Shown: positions 16,164 through 24,806 of the stretch, in pieces
Layout: each line of letters starts with the position of its first letter
Numbering within the stretch: position 1 is the first letter of the stretch
Assembly: GCA_934402055.1 (NCBI GenBank)
Contig: CAKRTC010000007.1
Coordinates: 1 to 64,000, forward strand
Origin: an uncultured Lachnospiraceae bacterium
Lineage (GTDB): Bacteria; Bacillota; Clostridia; Lachnospirales; Lachnospiraceae
DNA: 64,000 nucleotides
Reading direction: 5' to 3'
Translations under genes and position numbers: made by a program
Notes under the pieces: model-generated
The model's database searches: none
Told to the model about the DNA's origin: nothing
What the model saw: the letters and a program-made list of their open reading frames with translations, nothing else

Positions 16164-17193
16164 AGTTAAGTGATCTGATATAGAAGTTTCCGGTCACAAG
16201 ACTGGAGTCCATAACATTAATAAATGCATTTCTGTCTATTGCACGTATGCGCTTTCTGACAAAGCTCTGCTCATCCGCACCGATTATCATATAAACGATC
16301 TTTGTAGGTTTCTTACTGAAGCCGCCCTCACCGGTAACTATAGTACTTGAGTGATTGGTGGTAGCACGTATGTCATCAGCTATCTCTTCAGCCTTCTCGG
16401 TAACTATAAACAGAGTTTTCTTAGCATACTTCTTATATATAACATTGAGTACCTGATAGTTTACATACAGGAATATTATAGTATACAAAGCAGATTCCAT
16501 ACCGAATACAACTCCGGATACTATCATAAGTGCCACGTTGACAGCCGTAACATATCCAAAGGTATTGATACCTTTTTTTACCGAGAATGTCATGGCAATA
16601 AAATCAGAACCACCCTGGCTTGCTCCTGCATTAAGCACAACACCCTGTCCGACTCCGCAGACTATACCGCCGAATACCGCAAGCAGCAGTCTGTCGTCCG
16701 TAAGGTATATGTGCGGGATCATATCGGTAAGCAGCGAATAAATAATTACGCTGAGGAATGAATAGATAGTGTATTTCTTTCCGAGCGTCTTTATTGCAAA
16801 CAGCGCAGCAGCTATATTAAACACAAGCGAGATCGGTGTAAACGGAAGCACGATCCCCATAAACTTTTCAACAAGTCTCTGTATAAGGACTATGAGACCC
16901 GACATGCCGCTCGGAAGGAAACCACCGGCATCAACAAATATCGCAAGGTTAACCGCATTTATAACCGAACCCAGGACCACCCCGAGTATAGTCCTGCCGT
17001 TATCCTCTATCGCATTATTATTTTTTTCCCTGATGTACTCGACATATTTCTCATCCACAAGCTGATCATCAAGTATAGCTGTACGAGGCTCATGCTTTTT
17101 TTTGTAACGAAAATTGTCATCAATATCCGACAAATTAAAATCTTCGTTCTTTTCATCCGACAAATTAAAATCTCTGTTCTTTTCCTCCGACAT
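16162..17193 (-). CDS. YitT family membrane protein (DUF161/DUF2179)
   Basis: A 343-residue integral membrane protein with a hydrophilic N-terminus of about 65 residues, five to six membrane spans ('AIFVDAGGFLPSGMSGL', 'LNAGASQGGSDFIAM') and a C-terminal cytoplasmic DUF2179-type domain ('TLFIVTEKAEEIADDI'). The role of the family is unknown. The N-terminus contains a 10-residue unit repeated in tandem ('EKNRDFNLSD', 'EKNEDFNLSD'), a 30-bp DNA duplication (about 17125-17187). It is convergent with the tRNA-Leu cluster. Confidence 0.88.
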   Translation of the reverse strand: MSEEKNRDFNLSDEKNEDFNLSDIDDNFRYKKKHEPRTAILDDQLVDEKYVEYIREKNNNAIEDNGRTILGVVLGSVINAVNLAIFVDAGGFLPSGMSGLIVLIQRLVEKFMGIVLPFTPISLVFNIAAALFAIKTLGKKYTIYSFLSVIIYSLLTDMIPHIYLTDDRLLLAVFGGIVCGVGQGVVLNAGASQGGSDFIAMTFSVKKGINTFGYVTAVNVALMIVSGVVFGMESALYTIIFLYVNYQVLNVIYKKYAKKTLFIVTEKAEEIADDIRATTNHSSTIVTGEGGFSKKPTKIVYMIIGADEQSFVRKRIRAIDRNAFINVMDSSLVTGNFYIRSLN

Positions 17194-17316
17194 ATTTTTT
17201 CTCCCTTTTCATAATACCCAAACTTTACCCATTGCCGTGTCAAGTGATAAATATTCCGAACCGTTAATACAAAACCCTTTTTTGATACGAAATTAACACA
17301 GCCCTTAGACGAACAA

Positions 17317-17350
17317 TGCTCACGGACACTACTTATAGTATCCGTGAGCA
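17317..17350 (-). terminator. strong stem-loop downstream of rplT
   Basis: TGCTCACGGA (17317-17326) pairs perfectly with TCCGTGAGCA (17341-17350), and ACTA/TAGT continue the stem inside. It lies 29 bp past the rplT stop. The T-tract on the minus strand is poor, so termination efficiency is uncertain. Confidence 0.5.
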
Positions 17351-17378
17351 CTTAATAAAAAGTCAATACTTAATTAAA

Positions 17379-17735
17379 TTACTTGCAGTTAGCCTTAGCA
17401 AGCTCGCAAAGCTTTGCGAATCCTGCTGCATCTGAGATAGCAAGCTCTGAAAGAACCTTACGGTTCATATCAACACCTGCAACCTTAAGACCGTGCATAA
17501 GCTGTGAATAGCTGATTCCGTTCATGTGAGCACCTGCATTGATACGTGTGATCCAAAGAGCTCTGTACTGTCTCTTCTTCTCCTTACGTCCTCTGTATGC
17601 ATTAGCAAGGGCTCTCATCACCGACTGCTTAGCTACACGATACTGCTTTGAACGAGCTCCTCTGTAGCCCTTAGCCATCTTGAGTACTCTGTTATGCTTT
17701 CTCTTTGCGTTTAATCCGCCTTTAATTCTTGCCAT
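17379..17735 (-). CDS. rplT: 50S ribosomal protein L20
   Basis: 118-residue basic r-protein with the typical start 'ARIKGGLNAKRKHNRVLKMAKGYRG' split over the 'GYRGARSKQYR' and 'RRGRKEKKRQYRALWI'-like region. It binds 23S rRNA early in 50S assembly. In Firmicutes and enterobacteria L20 also represses its own operon. It is the last gene of infC-rpmI-rplT. Confidence 0.97.
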   Translation of the reverse strand: MARIKGGLNAKRKHNRVLKMAKGYRGARSKQYRVAKQSVMRALANAYRGRKEKKRQYRALWITRINAGAHMNGISYSQLMHGLKVAGVDMNRKVLSELAISDAAGFAKLCELAKANCK

Positions 17736-17760
17736 TTCAATCTCCTCCTTGGACTACCGA

Positions 17761-17964
17761 TTACAGATACGGAAGTATCTTCTTCATTGTTGGTGCATTT
17801 GTTGCATCTGTTACAACGTCCTTAACGAGATGTCTCTTTCTCTTTCTTGTCTTCTTTGTAAGAATGTGAGACTTGTTAGCATGGTTTCTTACAAGCTTTC
17901 CTGAGCCTGTCAGCTTAAAACGCTTTGCAGCTGCTCTTTTGGTTTTTAACTTCTTTACTGCCAT
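17761..17964 (-). CDS. rpmI: 50S ribosomal protein L35
   Basis: 67-residue basic r-protein with 'KLKTKRAAAKRFKLTGSG' and 'NHANKSHILTKKTRKRKR', as in all L35. Shine-Dalgarno AGGAG lies just upstream on the minus strand. It is the middle gene of infC-rpmI-rplT. Confidence 0.97.
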   Translation of the reverse strand: MAVKKLKTKRAAAKRFKLTGSGKLVRNHANKSHILTKKTRKRKRHLVKDVVTDATNAPTMKKILPYL

Positions 17965-17997
17965 ATCTATTTCCTCCTGATCTTATACTGTGGAAAA

Positions 17998-18513
17998 TCA
18001 CTTCTTCTTGGGGCTGAGTATCATAACAAGGCTGCGTCCTTCTGTCTTGGACGGCTTATCTACCTGTGCAACTTCAGCCAAAGCATTTGCAAAATCATCA
18101 AGAATATACTTGGACTGTCCCATACGTGAGAGCTCTCGTCCTCTGAATCTCAATGTAACCTTTACCTTGTTGCCCTTCTCAAGAAACTTCTTGGCTGCCG
18201 ACATCTTGGTGTTAAGGTCATTGGTATCAATATTAGGAGTTAAACGAACCTCCTTGACCTCTATGACATTCTGCTTCTTCTTCTGTTCTTTCTCACGGCG
18301 TCTCTGCTCATAGCGGTATCTCGAGAAATCTATGATCTTGACTACCGGCGGAACTGCATTCGCTGCAATCTTAACAAGGTCGACTCCTGCTTCGTCCGCA
18401 AGTTTCTGTGCCTCCTGAGCACTCATAACACCGAGCTGCTCACCGTCTTCGCCGATAACTCTGACTTCCTTATCTCGAATCTGCTCGTTTATCTGTACAT
18501 TAAGCTCGCTAAT
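17998..18513 (-). CDS. infC: translation initiation factor IF-3, AUU start
   Basis: IF-3 binds the 30S subunit and proofreads initiator tRNA and start codon. The first ATG in frame (18426) would remove the conserved N-terminal domain start. The frame stays open upstream through 'NVQINEQIRDKEVRVIGEDG', which is canonical IF-3. With no ATG, GTG or TTG there, the best start is ATT at 18513, 9 nt after AGGAGG (18523-18528), giving 171 residues. An AUU start is the known device by which IF-3 discriminates against its own mRNA. A second ATT at 18519 is only 3 nt from the Shine-Dalgarno and less likely. It leads the infC-rpmI-rplT operon. Confidence 0.95.
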   Translation of the reverse strand: MSELNVQINEQIRDKEVRVIGEDGEQLGVMSAQEAQKLADEAGVDLVKIAANAVPPVVKIIDFSRYRYEQRRREKEQKKKQNVIEVKEVRLTPNIDTNDLNTKMSAAKKFLEKGNKVKVTLRFRGRELSRMGQSKYILDDFANALAEVAQVDKPSKTEGRSLVMILSPKKK

Positions 18514-18539
18514 ATCAATACACCTCCTAACAATAAGAA

Positions 18540-18630
18540 AAAGCGAACACCCGAAAGTATCCGCTTTAATGATCAGTTAAATACTGCATATGTACCTGCG
18601 TAAGTCCTTACACGAGGTGAGGCGGATAAC
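18540..18630 (-). promoter_or_regulatory. L20-type leader with attenuator upstream of infC
   Basis: On the minus strand an 11-bp stem (AAAGCGGATAC / GTGTTCGCTTT, 18540-18567, two G-U pairs, 6-nt loop) is followed by TTCTT, a terminator before infC. An upstream leader segment (TATCCGC, 18622-18628) is complementary to the 5' arm (GCGGATA, 18558-18564) and can form the alternative antiterminator. This is the layout of L20-controlled leaders of infC operons. L20 as the ligand is inference from the operon. Confidence 0.75.
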
Positions 18631-18652
18631 CTTCTTTATTTATTGCTTGTAC

Positions 18653-18681
18653 ATAATACAAGCTTTAGTAAACTTTGTCAA
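18653..18681 (-). promoter_or_regulatory. promoter of infC-rpmI-rplT
   Basis: TTGACA (18676-18681), a 17-bp spacer and TATTAT (18653-18658) on the minus strand. The -35 begins only 4 bp beyond the pyc stop codon. Transcription would start near 18646, giving a leader of about 130 nt before infC. Confidence 0.85.
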
Positions 18682-18684
18682 GCA

Positions 18685-21600
18685 TTATTTGACCTGAATC
18701 TTCATAAGAAGCTGACCGCACTTAACGGTATCTCCCTCTGCAACCTCAATGCTCTCAACCACTCCGTCGATCTGCGCAGTAATCGCCGTCTCCATCTTCA
18801 TAGCCTCGATGGTTATAAGAGTCTGGTTCTCCTCTACCTTATCTCCGACCTTGACATTGATCTTGCTTACCGCACCCGGTATTGAGGATCCTACCTCACC
18901 CTTGTTAAGCGGATCTGCCATAGGAACCTTGACGATCTTCTGCTGAGCAGCCTCATCCGGCACCTGTACATCACGGCGGATTCCGTTAAGCTCGAAGCAT
19001 ACCGTACGCATTCCCTCACTGTCGATATCTCCGAGTCCGAGATATTTGATAACCAGAGTCTTTCCGTCTGCGATATTAACCTTATTGGTCTCTCCGACAG
19101 CAAGTCCGTGGAAGAATACATGGCTTCCGAGACGCATGATATAGCCATATTCCTTCTGCTGGCTGATATAATCCTCAAGCACCTTAGGATACAGACAATA
19201 GCTGAGTACACCTCTCCATGTCGGTGTATCTGTGAACTTAAGCATCTCACGCTTCTTTTCCTCAAAGTCTACAGGCGGAAGCAGCTCTCCCGGTCTGCAG
19301 CTTATCGGCTTCTTGCCCTTAAGCACTACCTTCTGAAGATCCTCAGGGAATCCTCCCTCAGGCTGTCCCATCATTCCCGAGAAGTAGCTTACCGCACTGT
19401 CAGGGAACGCAAGAGACGCACCCTTTTCAACTATATTCTCAGGAGTAAGCTGATTCTGTGTCATAAATATAGCCATATCTCCGACCATCTTACTTGAAGG
19501 AGTAACCTTGACTATATCTCCGACCATCTTGTTTACCTTGCGGTAATTCTCCTTAACCTCGTCAAATCTGTCTCCGAGTCCGAGTGAAACCACCTGAGGC
19601 TTAAGATTGGTATACTGACCTCCCGGTATCTCATAACGATAGATATCGGTAGCATTATTTGTTATACCTCCCTCAAAGCTGCTGTAACGCTTTCTTACAT
19701 CCTCCCAGTAGTTTGTAAGCTCCTGAAGTCTGTCGAGATCAAGTCCGGTATCACGCTCTGTTTCCTGCAGTGCTGCAACAATAGCGTTTAATGACGGCTG
19801 ACTGGTCATGCCCGCCATTGAAGATATAGCGCAATCAACAACATCAACACCGGCCTCCGCAGCCATAAGCAATGCAGCTACCTGGTTGCCCGAAGTATCA
19901 TGAGTATGCAGCTGTATCGGTATACCAATCTCCTGCTTAAGAGTCGAAACAAGCTTCTTTGCCGCATAAGGTCTAAGCAGACCTGCCATATCCTTGATTG
20001 CAAGCATATGCGCACCTCTGTGCTCAAGCTCCTTAGCCATCTTGACATAGTAATCAAGTGTATACTTGTCACGCTTAGGATCGAGTATATCTCCGGTATA
20101 GCAGATAGTAGCCTGACAGATCTTATCCTGATTAAGGACCTCATCCATCGCAACTTCCATACCCGGTATCCAGTTGAGTGAATCGAATATACGGAATACA
20201 TCAATACCGGATCTTGCCGCTTCCTTGATAAACTCACGGATGACATTGTCCGGATAATTGGTATATCCAACGGCATTTGCACCTCTTATAAGCATCTGAA
20301 GAAGTAAGTTCGGAGCCTTCTGTCTGATAAGATCAAGTCTCTCCCACGGTGACTCATGAAGGAATCTGTAAGCCACGTCAAATGTAGCTCCGCCCCAGCA
20401 CTCCAAGGAGAATGCATCGGCAAGTATCTCACTTGTTCCGTCCATGCCCTTAACTATATCACGTGTACGAACACGTGTTGCAAGGAGCGACTGGTGAGCA
20501 TCACGGCAGGTAGTATCACAGATAAGAAGCTTCTTCTGATCAAGAACCCAGTCCGCAACAGCCTTCGGTCCCTTGGCATCAAGCAGTTGCTTGAGGCCGT
20601 CCGGTCTATTGCCGGTAACAGTCGGGAAGCGCGGCGGATCGTAGAACTTATGATCTCCCTGCTCCTTGATATTGATATTACCGATATATTTGAGCATCTT
20701 GGTAGCTCTGTCCTGATCCTTCTTGAAGGCAAAGAGCTCCGGTGTCTCATCAATAAACTTGGTATGGCACTTTCCTGCAAGGAAAGTCGGGTTTGTAAGT
20801 ATATTAAGTATAAATGCGATATTAGTCTTAACACCGCGGACATGTATCTCACGCACCGCACGTGCAGCCTTGCGGCATACAGCCGGGAATGTAGAATCCC
20901 ATGCGGTTACCTTTACAAGCAGCGAATCATAGTACGGAGAAATAACCGCACCGGCACCTGCTGTAGCACCGTCAAGTCTGATACCGAATCCGCCCGGTGA
21001 ACGGTAGGATGTGATCTTACCTGTATCAGGCGCAAAATTATTTGCAGGATCCTCTGTGGTAACACGGCACTGAAGAGCATATCCGTTAAGATGTACACTG
21101 TCCTGTGACTCGATACCTATCTCCGGATCGCTGAGAGGACGTCCCTCGGCTATAAGGACCTGTGAACGTACAAGATCGATACCTGTCACCATCTCGGTAA
21201 CCGTATGCTCAACCTGGATACGCGGGTTCATCTCTATGAAGTAATGATGACCTTCCTTATCAACAAGGAACTCCAGAGTTCCGGCATTGACATAGCCTAC
21301 ATGCTTGGCGATCTTAACGGCATCTTCATAAAGTGCCTCACGCACTGACTGCGGAATTGAGAAAGCCGGTGTAAACTCAACTACCTTCTGATAGCGGCGC
21401 TGCAGTGAACAGTCTCTCTCAAACAGATGGACAACATTACCATACTCATCTCCGAGTACCTGGATCTCAATATGCTTAGGCTCGACAAGGAACTTCTCCA
21501 TGAAAATGTCGTCGCTGCCGAATGCCTTCTTGGCCTCAGCCTTAACGAGATCATAATTAATGCCTACCTCTTCGACGGTATCGCAGCGGCGCATACCTCT

Positions 21601-22107
21601 TCCGCCGCCGCCGGCCGCTGCCTTAAGGATAACCGGGAAACCGAATTCCATGGCAAGCTTCTGTGCGGACTCTCTGCTCTCAAGCGGCTTATCCGTACCC
21701 GGTGTGGTAGGAACATTACAAGCAAGTGCCATCTGCTTGGCAGAAAGCTTGTCTCCCATCATATCAAGTACTCTGGAACTCGGTCCTATGAACTTTATAC
21801 CGTTCTCCTCGCAGGCTCTTGCAAAGTCACCGTTCTCACTCAGGAAACCATAGCCCGGATGTATTGCATCCGCACCGTGCTTCTTGGCAAGCTCGATGAT
21901 CTTCGGAATATCAAGATATGCTCCGAGCGGGCTCTCATTCTCTCCGATAAGATAGGACTCATCGGCAGCCGTACGGAACATACTGTATGTGTCTTCGTTG
22001 GAATAAATAGCGATAGTCTGTAATCCGAGATCGTGACACGCTCTGAATATACGCATAGCGATCTCGCCTCGATTCGCAACAAGTACCTTTTTAAAATTCT
22101 GACTCAT
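18685..22107 (-). CDS. pyc: pyruvate carboxylase
   Basis: Biotin enzyme that carboxylates pyruvate to oxaloacetate with ATP and bicarbonate. The 1140 residues hold a biotin-carboxylase/ATP-grasp domain (about 1-450, with 'KAAAGGGGRGMRRC' and 'EMNPRIQVEHTVTE'), a carboxyltransferase TIM barrel (about 535-840, 'TTCRDAHQSLLATRVR', 'DTSGNQVAA') and a C-terminal biotinyl domain with the lysine in 'IEAMKMET'. Single-chain alpha4 type. The Shine-Dalgarno is AAAGGGAG before the ATG at 22107. It is monocistronic, followed at once by the infC promoter. Confidence 0.97.
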   Translation of the reverse strand: MSQNFKKVLVANRGEIAMRIFRACHDLGLQTIAIYSNEDTYSMFRTAADESYLIGENESPLGAYLDIPKIIELAKKHGADAIHPGYGFLSENGDFARACEENGIKFIGPSSRVLDMMGDKLSAKQMALACNVPTTPGTDKPLESRESAQKLAMEFGFPVILKAAAGGGGRGMRRCDTVEEVGINYDLVKAEAKKAFGSDDIFMEKFLVEPKHIEIQVLGDEYGNVVHLFERDCSLQRRYQKVVEFTPAFSIPQSVREALYEDAVKIAKHVGYVNAGTLEFLVDKEGHHYFIEMNPRIQVEHTVTEMVTGIDLVRSQVLIAEGRPLSDPEIGIESQDSVHLNGYALQCRVTTEDPANNFAPDTGKITSYRSPGGFGIRLDGATAGAGAVISPYYDSLLVKVTAWDSTFPAVCRKAARAVREIHVRGVKTNIAFILNILTNPTFLAGKCHTKFIDETPELFAFKKDQDRATKMLKYIGNINIKEQGDHKFYDPPRFPTVTGNRPDGLKQLLDAKGPKAVADWVLDQKKLLICDTTCRDAHQSLLATRVRTRDIVKGMDGTSEILADAFSLECWGGATFDVAYRFLHESPWERLDLIRQKAPNLLLQMLIRGANAVGYTNYPDNVIREFIKEAARSGIDVFRIFDSLNWIPGMEVAMDEVLNQDKICQATICYTGDILDPKRDKYTLDYYVKMAKELEHRGAHMLAIKDMAGLLRPYAAKKLVSTLKQEIGIPIQLHTHDTSGNQVAALLMAAEAGVDVVDCAISSMAGMTSQPSLNAIVAALQETERDTGLDLDRLQELTNYWEDVRKRYSSFEGGITNNATDIYRYEIPGGQYTNLKPQVVSLGLGDRFDEVKENYRKVNKMVGDIVKVTPSSKMVGDMAIFMTQNQLTPENIVEKGASLAFPDSAVSYFSGMMGQPEGGFPEDLQKVVLKGKKPISCRPGELLPPVDFEEKKREMLKFTDTPTWRGVLSYCLYPKVLEDYISQQKEYGYIMRLGSHVFFHGLAVGETNKVNIADGKTLVIKYLGLGDIDSEGMRTVCFELNGIRRDVQVPDEAAQQKIVKVPMADPLNKGEVGSSIPGAVSKINVKVGDKVEENQTLITIEAMKMETAITAQIDGVVESIEVAEGDTVKCGQLLMKIQVK

Positions 22108-22521
22108 ATGATCTATCTCCCTTTGATCTAAAAGCAGTTTAGTTATTAGTATACAACGCTTACAGCAGGTGTAGCAATGTTTATTTCTGCCGAAAGCATA
22201 TTGATATTATTGTTCATTTATACAATAATGATATGAATGCATTTGTATCGTATTATTTTTCACATGATACATTATTCATTTTAATGCATATTATTACAAC
22301 GTATCAAGTCATTCAATTCCAACTTATCGCTCTGCCGTATTGACGCTTTAACGCGTCAAATATAACATTTTCATACAACCGCTTTCTTTCGCGCTCTTAC
22401 ATTCAAGTTTTGTAAATCGTACTTTTATACAAAATCACCCCATGTCCGAGTACTCTGAACATAGGGTGATTTTAAATGTACATCTGTAAATTCCGTTTCA
22501 CATATCTGTGACTTCAGGTTT
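22108..22521. other. 414-bp intergenic region upstream of pyc
   Basis: No gene is seen. It carries the likely pyc promoter (minus strand TAGCAA/AGTATA on the plus, that is TTGCTA 22172-22177, an 18-bp spacer, TATACT 22148-22153), an 8-bp inverted repeat ATTATTGT/ACAATAAT (22206-22229) that may be an operator, and a terminator at 22431-22473. The remainder is AT-rich. Confidence 0.5.
22431..22473 (-). terminator. terminator after the single-pass membrane protein gene
   Basis: AAAATCACCC + ATGT pairs with ACAT + GGGTGATTTT (one mismatch). It is followed on the minus strand by GTATAAAAG and lies 48 bp past the stop at 22522. Confidence 0.65.
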
Positions 22522-23304
22522 TCAGCTCTCTCCGGCGGATGTTTCTTCTGCAGAGTCTGTGCCTTCTGCAGCACCTCCCGTCTCGGATAATTTATTATCT
22601 GAGCCTGCAACACTTAAGGTCACTCTTCCTTCTCCGGCATTTCCTACCATATCCTCGTAGTGAAGCACCAGAGAATCCTCGGTCTTAGGAAGCAGCATGG
22701 TAACACTTCCGGTAGCCGCATCATAGCTGTGCGGGTCTATACGTTCTCCGTTATCAAGCTCTCCGTACAAAGAATCATAATCCACACCGGATAAGGTATC
22801 ACCGATAGTGAAACTCAATTCTCCGCGAGAATACTCGATGCTTGATTCGTCTATCGATGGCGCACTGTCATCTATCTGGTTGACATCTGTATATACCGAA
22901 CGTATCATTCCGTTCAGAGACTTTGCTTCGACAGTAAATGTACCGTTTTTATCTACAATACATTTGTAGCTGCTGCCTGACTTTTCATATTCGACAGGCT
23001 CTGACTCAAGCGATACCTTAAGTTCCTTGACAGGAAGCAGTGACTTGACCGTAAAATCAACCTCTGTCTGTATATAATCATTGGTATCCTTTACATTGAC
23101 CGTTATCTTAGGCTGTGAACATACAAGCATAAGTATAATTCCGTTGATCACCAGATACGGTAATGCATATATCAGCAGAAAGCGTACATATTTATTTGAA
23201 AACGGATCACTCTTAATACGATTTCCTCTCGCATCGTACATGATCCGGCTCTGACTGCCTCTGCCCGTACCTGTTTTTCCGTAATATTTATTGCCGGTTT
23301 TCAT
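22522..23304 (-). CDS. single-pass membrane protein with extracellular beta-rich region, unknown function
   Basis: 260 residues. The first about 40 are basic and cytoplasmic, one membrane helix spans about 41-63 ('FLLIYALPYLVINGIILML'), and the rest is outside. The outer part looks like two beta-sandwich repeats ('TVNVKDTNDYIQTEVDF', then 'SIEYSRGELSFTIGDTLSG') and ends in an acidic Ser/Gly/Glu tail. It is not a protein I recognise. It is the last host gene before the prophage, and its promoter region lies between 23305 and the left repeat at 23482. Confidence 0.6.
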   Translation of the reverse strand: MKTGNKYYGKTGTGRGSQSRIMYDARGNRIKSDPFSNKYVRFLLIYALPYLVINGIILMLVCSQPKITVNVKDTNDYIQTEVDFTVKSLLPVKELKVSLESEPVEYEKSGSSYKCIVDKNGTFTVEAKSLNGMIRSVYTDVNQIDDSAPSIDESSIEYSRGELSFTIGDTLSGVDYDSLYGELDNGERIDPHSYDAATGSVTMLLPKTEDSLVLHYEDMVGNAGEGRVTLSVAGSDNKLSETGGAAEGTDSAEETSAGES

Positions 23305-23481
23305 TAAAACCTCCTTGATAAAACACGAAGCTGTCCGTCTTTAGTTCCGAAACTTTCTCACGGTTCCGATATACAGTCGTGCAAAAGACCATCCCGTTCT
23401 TATCCGTACAGGACTTAAACTTATGCTCCGAACAGCCTACATATTCTATCAAAAAATATCACCGGCGGCAATCATAATGCC

Positions 23482-23498
23482 CGATTATTAAAAAAAAC
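23482..23498. repeat. left flanking 17-bp direct repeat of the prophage
   Basis: CGATTATTAAAAAAAAC is exactly repeated at 58074-58090 in the same orientation. The two copies bracket all phage genes. Either a target-site duplication from transposition or an att core; see the mobile element entry. Confidence 0.8.
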
Positions 23499-23499
23499 T

Positions 23500-23529
23500 A
23501 AAAATGTCAACATTAAATTCGACATTTTT
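23500..23529 (-). terminator. inverted repeat at the left prophage end, terminator-like
   Basis: AAAAATGTC (23500-23508) and GACATTTTT (23521-23529) are perfect inverse complements. On the minus strand the stem is followed by AGTTTTTTTT, so it can end the lysogeny operon. It overlaps the left subterminal motif. Confidence 0.65.
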
Positions 23530-23655
23530 TCATGTTTTTATCGTTTTGCTGTTTTGCACAATATGCAGCCTATTTTATTGTATATTTTCACTTTTAGGCA
23601 GCGCAATAGTAAGGCTGCCACTTCTGCCAGCCTCTCACGTCCCCTATTTCCGTTC
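23530..23655. other. left-end noncoding strip of the prophage
   Basis: About 126 bp between the end hairpin and the transposase stop. I see no gene and no clear regulatory site beyond the subterminal motif already listed. Confidence 0.4.
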
Positions 23656-24717
23656 TTATGCAAGCTGCTTTACCTCTTCCTCGAATAGTTCCCCTGCTGA
23701 ATGATAGCCATGTATTTTGCGTGGGTATCCGTTTATCCAGTTCTCTATACTCTCTACCTCTTCCTCTGTCCTGTCGTCAAAATTTGTGCCTTTCGGTATC
23801 TTCCGGCGTATCATCTTATTTGTTACCTCATTCGTGCCACGTTCCCAGCTACTATAAGGGTGGCAGTAATATACCTTTGTCCGCTTTTCTCCCTCGTTGA
23901 TAATAGAACGCTGTAAGCCCTCTGCATCTGCAAACTCGCTACCGTTGTCTACTGTGATTGTCTTAAATACCCGCTTAAACATATCAGCGCCCCATTTTCT
24001 TTCTAATCTATCCAGTGCCGCTACTACTGCCTCGTCTGTATGGTCTGGCAGTTTAAATATAATCTCGTTTCTGGTTTTCCGCTCTGTCAGTACCAGCAAC
24101 GTATTTTTTGACTTTCCCCGCTTACCTAAAACGCTGTCCATTTCCAAGTTGCCAAACTCTTCCCGTGTATCTATCTCTTTCGGGCGTTTGTCTATACTCT
24201 CTCCTGCTGCCGCCCTTTTCTGTTGCCTCTGTACTTTCTTATAATTTCTCTTCTTATTCTTCTTTACTGGCAAATTCTTATTAGACAGCTTAAGGAAAAT
24301 ACCCTTATCAATGTAGCTGTATAAGGTCGTTACGCATACTGTTACGGAAAAGTCCCCCTCTTTCCCCTGTGCTTTCAATTCTCCCAGTACCGCAGCTGGG
24401 CTGTAATCTTCATTTACTATTTTATCCTCTATATAATTTGCGTATGCAATATCGTTTCCTATTTTAAGCTGTGTACCCCTTGCCTTTAAATTTTCCTCTG
24501 CTTTCATTTGTGCCTTGTTTGGGCTATAACTTAATGTTTCTGTATAGTCGCTATTTCTGTGCATATATTCCCCTCGCTTAAGCTCATTGTATATAGTGCT
24601 GCGGTGTACGCCCAGCTGTTCTGCTATCTCTATCACGCTATGCCCTGCTTTTTTCAATGCCTCAATACTTATACGGTCTGTCCATGTCAGCTGTCGGCTG
24701 CCTTTCTTATTCGCCAT
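23656..24717 (-). CDS. IS30-family DDE transposase, putative phage recombinase
   Basis: 353 residues. The N-terminal HTH_38 domain (about residues 10-50, 'DRISIEALKKAGHSVIEIAE') is followed by an RNase H-fold catalytic domain. The DDE triad is D194 ('LEMDSVLG'), D257 ('TVDNGSEF') and E297 ('WERGTNEVTN'), all in IS30 context. The Shine-Dalgarno is AGAGAGG. No terminal inverted repeats flank the gene itself, so it is not a stand-alone IS. It is the outermost left gene of the prophage and the only recombinase seen, so it probably integrates and possibly replicates the phage. Confidence 0.9.
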   Translation of the reverse strand: MANKKGSRQLTWTDRISIEALKKAGHSVIEIAEQLGVHRSTIYNELKRGEYMHRNSDYTETLSYSPNKAQMKAEENLKARGTQLKIGNDIAYANYIEDKIVNEDYSPAAVLGELKAQGKEGDFSVTVCVTTLYSYIDKGIFLKLSNKNLPVKKNKKRNYKKVQRQQKRAAAGESIDKRPKEIDTREEFGNLEMDSVLGKRGKSKNTLLVLTERKTRNEIIFKLPDHTDEAVVAALDRLERKWGADMFKRVFKTITVDNGSEFADAEGLQRSIINEGEKRTKVYYCHPYSSWERGTNEVTNKMIRRKIPKGTNFDDRTEEEVESIENWINGYPRKIHGYHSAGELFEEEVKQLA

Positions 24718-24764
24718 TTCTGCTACCTCTCTTTCGTTCCCGTTCTTTCCCCATATACGACGAA

Positions 24765-24796
24765 AAGCCGCAAACTCTTTTACAAGTCTGCGGCTT
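24765..24796 (-). terminator. terminator after the HIRAN-domain gene
   Basis: AAGCCGCA (24765-24772) and TGCGGCTT (24789-24796) are inverse complements and are followed on the minus strand by TTCG. It separates the HIRAN gene from the transposase gene. Confidence 0.6.
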
Positions 24797-24806
24797 ATGC
24801 CTTTAC

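Noticed and set aside
15564..16169. Short open frames across the tRNA-Leu genes on both strands
   Set aside because: They are translations of tRNA sequence, identical in the two repeat units for that reason.
23656..24717. Independent IS30 insertion sequence inside the prophage
   Set aside because: No inverted repeats flank the gene within 150 bp on either side, and the related inverted motifs are at the two prophage ends instead. An IS remnant cannot be fully excluded.
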